Assembly: GCF_032854445.1 (NCBI RefSeq)
Contig: NC_088302.1
Location: 31,343,979 to 31,407,978, forward strand
Direction of reading: 5' to 3'
DNA: 64,000 nucleotides
DNA from: Liolophura sinensis
Lineage: Eukaryota > Mollusca > Polyplacophora > Chitonida > Chitonidae
Shown: positions 52,001 through 61,000 of the stretch, piece by piece
How positions within the stretch are numbered: position 1 is the stretch's first letter
Layout: every line of letters begins with the position of its first letter
Notes under the pieces: generated by a model
What the model was told of the DNA's origin: nothing
Seen by the model: only the letters and a program-made list of their open reading frames with translations
Databases searched by the model: none
Translations under genes and position numbers: made by a program

Positions 52001-55000
52001 TTTTCCTCTCACTCGGGAAACGTGGTTCGCTCTTGGCTTGCAGAAACAAGGTTGTGTTTTTGCGATGATTGCTTGTCTTGAACGATGTCTGAGAATCCTT
52101 GACAGCGTCATATTCTCTGGTCTCTTGATATATAAGGCGAAGGAGGTATAGCGATCATGAAGCTTTCATTCCAGACGCCATTAATTCTCGCGAACGTAAT
52201 CGTACACATCGGTGAAGAAAGCGATAATGGAGGCTTAACAGATATTACATATTATGTTGTACAGGAAACACCTGTGGGTTTTTGGACGTCTAAGTAATTA
52301 AGTGTCGGAGATCAAAGCTCCGCTGTGCGAGCTCACTTAAAGCCGGCTGCTTCGATCTATACGGAATTATTGCTAATAGTGGAACCATCTGGTGAGCGCC
52401 TAATATAAACAGCTTGAATAGCATGTGAATTGTATTAAATAATCGCTTAACTCATGAGTGCGGATATCATACTTTGGGTCTGTTCAAGACGTCGAATTGT
52501 TTCTTAGAAGAAGTGACTCCAACTCAGAGACATTTGGAGAGGACATGAGCGGGACATGTGACAATGTGCTTAATGTGCGTGTTTTTTGGGCGATATATAC
52601 GGTTTTTTGAACGATATATACGTTTTTTTGGGGCGATATATACGGTTTACATATAAGGATTTTGTGAATGCACGACATGTCTGGTGCCTAATGGAATAGT
52701 TGGTCAGTTTCAGATGAACGTTTTGATTCATTTGCAACCAAAGAGGTTATCTGAGATATACATGTAGTTTTGATTAAGGATAACAGACAATTTACTATGT
52801 TAATAAAATTTACTCCCCTGGAGCCTTCCTTACACCCTTTTCCACATCATTAAAACTGTTGACTACTTCTCTTGACATGATTCCGTACTCAGTTCTTATT
52901 TTATATTCATTTTTAGTACTTTGGTAGTGTATGGTGAAAGTTGCATTGGAAATCAATGGTCTTGTCTTAGAATAAAACCCTCAGTGTGGTCAACTGACAA
53001 AGAGGGCATATTTCACCGGTTATACGTGTTACCATTTGCCAAGGATTACACCGTCGTCGGTTATACGTGTGACCATTTGCCAAGTATTACACCGTTGTCG
53101 GTTATACGTGTGATCATTTGCCAAGTATTACACTGTTGTCGGTTACACGTGTTACCATTTGCCAAGTATTACACTGTTGTCTGTTACACGTGTTACCATT
53201 TGCCAAGTATTACACCGTCGTCGGTTATACGTGTGACCATTTGCCAAGTATTACAACGTTGTCGGTTATACGTGTGATCATTTGCCAAGTATTTCACCGT
53301 TGTCGGTTATACGCGTGACCATTTGCCAAGCATTACACCGTTGTCGGTTATACGTGTGACCATTTGCCAAATATTACACCGTTGTCGGTTATACGTGTGA
53401 CCATTTGCCAAGCATTACACTGTTGTCGGTTACACTTGTGACCATTTGCCAAGTATTACACCGTTGTTGGTTATACGTGTGACCTTTTGCAAAGTATTAC
53501 ACCGTTGTCGGTTATACGTGTGACCTTTTGCCAAGTATTACATTGTTGTCGGTTATACGTTTGACCATTTGCCAAGTATTATACCGTTGTCGGTTACACA
53601 TGTGACCTTTTGCCAAGTATTACACTGTTGTTGGTTATACGTTTGACCATTTGTCAAGCATTACACCGCTGTCCCTTACACGTGTGACCATTTGCCAAGT
53701 ATTACATTGTTGTCGGTTATACGTGTGATCATTTGCCAAGTATTACACCGTTGTCGGTTATACGTGTGACCTTTTGCCAAGTATTACATTGTTGTCGGTT
53801 ATACGTTTGACCATTTGCCAAGTATTATACCGTTGTCGGTTACACATGTGACCTTTTGCCAAGTATTACACTGTTGTTGGTTATACGTTTGACCATTTGT
53901 CAAGCATTACACCGCTGTCCCTTACACGTGTGACCATTTGCCAAGTATTACATTGTTGTCGGTTATACGTGTGACCATTTGCCAAGTATTGCATAGTTGT
54001 AGGTTAGACGTGTGACCATTTGCCAAATATTACACCGTTGTCGGTTATACGTGTGACCATTTGTCAAGCATTACACTGTTGTCGGTTACACGTGTGACCA
54101 TTTGCCAAGTATTACATTGTTGTCGGTTATACGTGTGACCATTTGCCAAGCATTACACCGCTGTCGGTTACACGTGTGATCATTTGCCAAGTATTACATT
54201 GTTGTCAGTTATACGTGTGACCATGTGCCAAATATTACACCGTTGTCGGTTATACGTGTGACCATTTGTCAAGCATTACACTGTTGTCGGTTATACGTGT
54301 GACCATTTGCCAAGTATTACACTGTTGTCGGTGCTCTGGTTTTACTCTCTCTGCTGCCTTCTTTTATATTGTAATTATTTGCCTGTGGTAATGTGATTTC
54401 CATTATGGTTGATAATTGGCATACGAATGTCTGTTTATGACGCCTTTAGATTCTTTGCTGATTACGAGTAAATTACTCAATTAATGATGGCGTAGATCTC
54501 TACTGACCGGGAAGCCAAGCTCTTTAGGGAGGAGTTCAAAACTAATGAGCGCCAGATGGTGAGAATCAGTCCTCACTTCAAATTGTCCGTATTTGACTTC
54601 TCATTACTTAGCGCGTAACCAGACGCTATCATGTATACCCGGTAGTTGACTGGTTACCCGACGTGCTGTTATCTCAGCACAGGTGTGACCGTGCAATCTT
54701 TCGTCACAGGTTGGTAATTACGGTTCAAAAGTTCAGCCACGTGTATAACCTGCACAATAGAATGCGAGCACAAATCACAGCCAGCACAAATCTGATGACT
54801 GGCGATATCGACATTAATACTCATTGGGCTCAGTTTCATATTATTGCCAGCTACATGTAAATGTGACCTGCATGTAACAGTTTGAGTAATGCTAGACCGG
54901 TGACGTCTAAGAAACTGCTATTAACATCCCTGCGTTTATTTTATCTAGCTTGCCGTTAACAATGGTGTTAGTTATGGGGCATTGCATACAAGCATTGCTA

Positions 55001-58000
55001 CTATTTAAGTATTTACATGAGCAGCTACAGTAAAACCCTTACAGAGGTAAACTGACAAGACGCCAAATTTCACCGATCATGGGGCTAGGGTGTTTTGTAA
55101 GTTGCTATTAGATAAGCATTTACATGAAGGGTTAAAAAACACCTGCACTAACAAGAGGTCAGATATCCATCAGTTACTGTCCTCGCTGCCACACTGCTCT
55201 GATTTGTCTGACTATACCGTAGTCTTTATATCTAAAAAAGGTATCTTGACCAGTTTCTGCTGTTTTGTGTTGTTTATACATCCGACGAGTTTAACTTATA
55301 CACAGCATACGTGGAAACCAACAATTAAAAACATATGTAAACACAACAGACAACGGTATTTTCTGGAAATTCAATGCAATATTTATTAGAATTATAGAGG
55401 ATTACACTGCTATGCAAATTTCCTCTCCTGGACATTATACATGTTATATAATTTAGTTTCTATGTGTTTTTATACCTTTTAATTACCCCTGTATATTATG
55501 CATATATTCCGTCAACGGTCGCATTTTTTCAGACATTACGTCATCGTCGATCTTGCTTGGAAATCGGTGAACACCAGCCGAAGTGCTCCGAGCCCGCTGA
55601 ACCCTGTCACCACAGTGTTGGTGACGTGCACTTCTTCGGGCCAGCTTAGCGCCCCTCCGCACCCCTACACCCGCACCCCAATCGGTCTGTTCCTCACACC
55701 TCCACTCCCATTCGGCCAGACCACTTGGGTGTGTCCCCACAGAGGTGTTTTCTTTTCACAGGTATCATCGGTGACGTCACCGTTGCAAGCTACTTAAGGC
55801 CGGGGTTGAAAAATTTGTTTGTAGTGTATATGTTATGACACATGATAATCTGCACATTGAAAAATAGAACCAAAGTTTCATGTATTCTTTAATTACCTAA
55901 GGCTCACAGAAATTAACATATTGACTAATTAGGCTCATATTTACTACAATTAATATCTACAATGAAGCTGACAGTTTGATTTTCCTCTAGGTTTGCGACA
56001 GATGTTAAGCATGCAGCAGGAAGGAATAGTGGCATTATGGTAAAGGTAATTGCCTATCAACCAGGAGGTCACATGTACGAAATGTTCGTTCATCACCATT
56101 CTCGATCACGGGATTTTCCGGATTCTCGTGTTTTCATTGCTCTTTGTGCTTTGTGGCAACTTAAGCAGTCCACGACGCTGTCTTACGCGGTCTTGTGTGA
56201 AGTTCACTATAGATCTTCCACCGAATATAGCGTGCTAGCGCAGCGTAATGACCCAGGGGTCTCTCACCAATACGGTCGCCCTGAGTTCAAGTCCAGCTCA
56301 TGCTGGCTTCCTCTCCGGCTGTACGTGGGAAGGTCTGCCAGCAACCTGCGGATGGTCGTGGGTTTCCCTCCGGCTCTGCCCGGTTTCCACCCACCATAAT
56401 GCTGACCGCCGTCGTATAAGTGAAATATCCTTGAGTACGGCGTAAAGCACCAATCAAATCAAATAAATAAACAATCAAGTAAATAAATCAAATAAAATCA
56501 AATAAATAAATCAAGTGTATACATCACACATATATCATTTTTATTGTCCGTTTAAGCCTTGTATTTTGAGATTTTTTCGTCCCCGTCTTCTGGGTCTTCA
56601 TCACGTCATGAATTGCCTCGGTCTCAGTATGTGGTGTTTGCGCGCTCTTCCATGTAACAATATATTATACTACTTTCTGTTTTAGCTGTGACCAGCAGCT
56701 TTATAAGTCTGTCTATCGGTCGGTCGGTTGGTCGGTCTGCTGGTCTATCTGACTTCCTAGATTTCTTTCATAACACGGACTCTTCACTAAACGAGAGGCC
56801 TGAGTGCAGGGCGATTTGGACTTTTCTGTGGGGTGTTTCAGCCAGCGCATTTGGGTTTGTTTTAATAACCGCCGCCAGTGCGTCTCTAAATGTTTAACTA
56901 ACACAACTCGGTCTTAGATTTACTTGAAGAAAGCCTGTCCCGTTTGTGAGTATCAGAACTAAACTGAAGTAGTCCCTCGATTATGTCTCCTGGTGCATCA
57001 TTTCCGCGCATTAACCCTAACGACTTACTATTCGTTCAGGACACACACGTTTTGTTTTTATGAGAACTGAAAAACAGAGAGAAATCAGTTCACGAGATGA
57101 CTCGTCTCTCCAAAGGTTCTGGGCGTGAAAGTACACACGATAACCTGGGAGGGTACAATAATTATCTCACTTCCAAGATAAGCCCCAGGGTAGGACATTA
57201 AGAGAGACGTGACTAGGCACTCTTTGTGTGGAGAAGCACATTGGGCTCTCAATTCTTACTCTATCATAAATCATGACTGTGGTGTGTATTAGCAACCATC
57301 AGCGCTCTGTGTAGCACGTCACTGATGAAAGTAATACACACTTATCTGCTGGTGAGGCTGATTTCTGCTGTATTGTGAGCATTTGTCCGATTATGTTTAC
57401 ACCATGGTATACAGACGTGTCTATATCAGACCAATGCCAAGGGTATACGCTGAACTATACTTAGCTTGGATTTCTAACCCAGAGCCAAATCGGTGCCAAT
57501 GTCTTAGATTGTTTGTCAAAGCACTTCACGGCCACAGCTGAGCCGGCCCTCACTTTGGCACTGTGTCAAAGTTTGCAAATATGGCGTCAACGACTTATCA
57601 AAACGAGAATAATAAATGGATTTTTAGGTCATTTTGTCTCGGGTAGAATATAAGGCACTGGGCTGTCTGGTAACTCGAAAACCAGAAAGCAATGAAATGG
57701 TCTGGAACCGACAATAATCTATCAATTTATGAATAAGTCTATGCAAAAACGGATAAGGTGGTAAGTCTATAAAGTGAAAAAGGAAGTCGCCATTAAACCG
57801 GAATGGGACAAAATACTAAAACCGTTAGATTCCGTGATTCACATGTGGATTGCACATGGACATCTTCTAATATTACTGATAGTATGCTGTCTTTGATGTT
57901 CTCTTCACAGTCGATGTGTCAAAACGGCGGTTTACCGGAAACGTTTGTTCGGGCAATTTCCCAGGGGCTATTCTCGCTAACACGAACTCTAACAAGTTCC

Positions 58001-61000
58001 GTAGACGTCCCTGTTTTCATTATTTGCATTGAAAAGTGGCTGTTTCTGACAAAGCTTACGTAAGAGCTTTCCTGTCTGAGCGGGTCGCATAGGCCAATCT
58101 GTCTGGCATGTCTCGTTCGTGTAGCTAGAAAGTATAAGAAAATGGCAACGGCGGGGAGGATTATTGATGGGTTTCTCTCAGTTTTACCGGGCTCTTACCA
58201 CAAGTATCGTCACAGCCTTAACTGACTGTATATTCTGTCAAGAATTAATGTCTGTTTCCACCTACCGGAACCAATAGCACAGTTTGTAGAGTGTCCGCTT
58301 CGGGAGAGGTAGATACAAGGTCAATCTTGTGTCGAGTCACACCTAAGACCTTAAAAGGTGTGACTTCCTCTTTTAAGGTCTTAAGTGTGACTTCCTCTTT
58401 AAATGTCTTAGGTGTGACTCGACCTAGGATTGACCTGTCCCGAAGCGGACACTCTGCAAACTGTGCTATTGGGGCCGGTAGGTGGAAACAGACATTAATT
58501 CTTAACAGAATATGCAGTATATAACGCTTGGCGTTCAGCATAAAGGGTATACTGCATCGGTATAAGTGCTTCGGCATGGCAGCTTACTTGCCTTCCTAAG
58601 GCGTCTCAGTGAAGCAGCACTGGATAAAAGAGTGGTGGAAATCCGTCCTGCAACAAGGAGGCACATTACATGCACTCTAAGGAATCCTTCGTCGTCATAA
58701 GACTGAAAAATTGTTAAGTACGACATCCGACCCCAAGCACTCACTCACTCACTCTGTTTCCACCACGGGGAAGCTTCTGGCGTTTGAAATGTCAGTTGTG
58801 CATATGATACTTTTGTCTTCCCAAGAGCAAATTTCGTTCTCCTATATTCCAATTCTATAATAGCCACTGTTCATCGTATAATTGCGTTAAGAAATGTCAG
58901 TTCTAAGAGAAACTCAACATATACCAATTAACTTTGTGGCGCTGTCTGCTGTTATGTTATGTTATTACAAATTTTACTGGGCGAAATTTATGTCTTAATG
59001 CAATAACGCCTTAAAGTGATCAAGTCTTTGATTTTTCCGCATCATTTCTCATTGTGTAAAATGTTGTTAAAAGTAAATAACTGAAAGTATGTCTTAAATA
59101 GTAGAGCGCTAAACAAGTCCAGACAAAGATCGCGGTATTTAAAATCTATGAAATGCACTTTAGGCTGACTCTATTGATTTCTTCTTACAGAGTTGAGATG
59201 TACAATCTGTTATTTGCGGAGAAATATTACGACAAGAGTATACCGCCCAACATAGAGAGTCGTAAGTATGCTTCTTGTGAAAGTTGAGAACGGGGTGAAT
59301 GGCGAATGAAAATGACACAGAACTGAACGCATACAAACACCTCCATCGGTTTCGCCTATACACACAGGTGACAACAAATATTAAGACGAAAAACCATTGT
59401 GGTCGTTCTATACCTCAATGTGCAGTCCCTTCAAAGTGCTGAACAATACCATGTTTTTTTTACTGTAGTACTTTAAAGTAATCAGTTATGAACTGTTTCT
59501 ATTGATTTTAAAGTTCTTTCTATAGACAGAACAAGTTTTCATACACTGTTTACTGTGTGCCGTCTATAACTCGGTGTGATTTGCACTGAATTGTTGACAG
59601 CTTGCCCATTAGTGTTAAATACCATCATCCTCGATTTACTTGAAGATTTGCTTCAATGTTCTATGACTTTTAACTATAAGTATCCAGTGCGATAAATATC
59701 CCTTGACACTAACTTTATTTACTTTAGTCTTACACTTAATTTATTTATATATTTATTTACATTTTTTATGTATTTATTTCATTGGTGTTTTATGACGATC
59801 ATACTAGAGGATATTTCACTTTCCCATGTTGGCCAATATGGTGGAGAAAAACCGGGCACAGTCCGGTAGAACGATATGACTGATAAATGTTCATGTACAC
59901 AGCCACTATTCTCTCGGGTTGATGAAAACTAAACTTAAAAAACCAACAAGGAACTAAACAATAAATTATGGATATACATTTTACATAGCTTTGTACTATA
60001 GCAGCTCATTTATCATTCATCTTGAATGTATATGTACTTTTGTTGACCTATTTTTGATAAATTTTGATAAATGGGTTCATTGCACTGAGTATGGTGCCAG
60101 TCTGTACATTATCCTCTGACATGACTTTAACATTTTACATCAATATGATCGTTAAAATGAAAATTAAGCTACTAAAATCGTTTTTTTTTGTAGTGTCCGT
60201 CTATTTCAGGGAGCACGTCTGGTATATCCGTTGCTATTGTACTTGTTATATGCACAGAAGCAAAGCGAAAGACAAAATCTGATTGGCTGTATAAAATTCC
60301 ACTCAAGGTCACTATCATGACTTGTATCATGACGCACTGAAGTTGCTAGCATTTTACCTGAACTTGTCGTAGAATAGAATGTTCAAGGAAGCAATCCATT
60401 CATATAATAATTGTACTTATTAAGTGGTGTAAAAACAATCAACACTTTAAATGTTGTACTGTGTACACACGCTGTCTATATAGAAGTAAAACAGACTGGA
60501 CCCTCCATTGTCTTGATTACTGATAATACGGATACTGTTTTATAAGACTTTGTTGCTCTGTCAGATCAAGATTTGCTTTTTCTTTCTTACAAAATATGAC
60601 ACGTTCATATTCCTGAAAGAAAACAATTTTTATGATGAATTTAAATATTACATTTACCATATTGGAAATTGTGACATTCTGGATTTATATCTTGTGTTAG
60701 TATTTTTTTTTAGCATCTAGAACATAAAACATCTCTTCTTGGATTTCCACGGATGTTTCGCTTGGTGCAGAAAACTCATCTATCGTTCTTTTCGAAATTA
60801 TGGGTATCGCAATAAAACTATCACTTTGCAAACATGGAATAATTTTTCCCTGGGACATTTTCCCTCTGAACAATCCGAACAATTTGCGTGCAATAAAGAA
60901 TTAGCCAATTTCGCAATAGTATTGCAAATAGCAATGAACAAACCGTGTTTGTTCAGGTGAACGAGTTTCTTTTTCAAATAATGGAAATGTGCTACATGTG

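Noticed and set aside
52921-53318. Long open frames with repeated Cys/His-rich peptide motifs across the 41-bp array
   Set aside because: The period is not a multiple of three, so the peptide repeat comes from frame rotation of a minisatellite; no splice or start support.
53011-54332. Regular repeats that could suggest a CRISPR array
   Set aside because: Units are head-to-tail with no unique spacers, and the context is a eukaryotic intron.
58245-58577. Paired open frames on both strands with similar peptides
   Set aside because: They mirror one another because they lie in the palindromic SINE; not coding.
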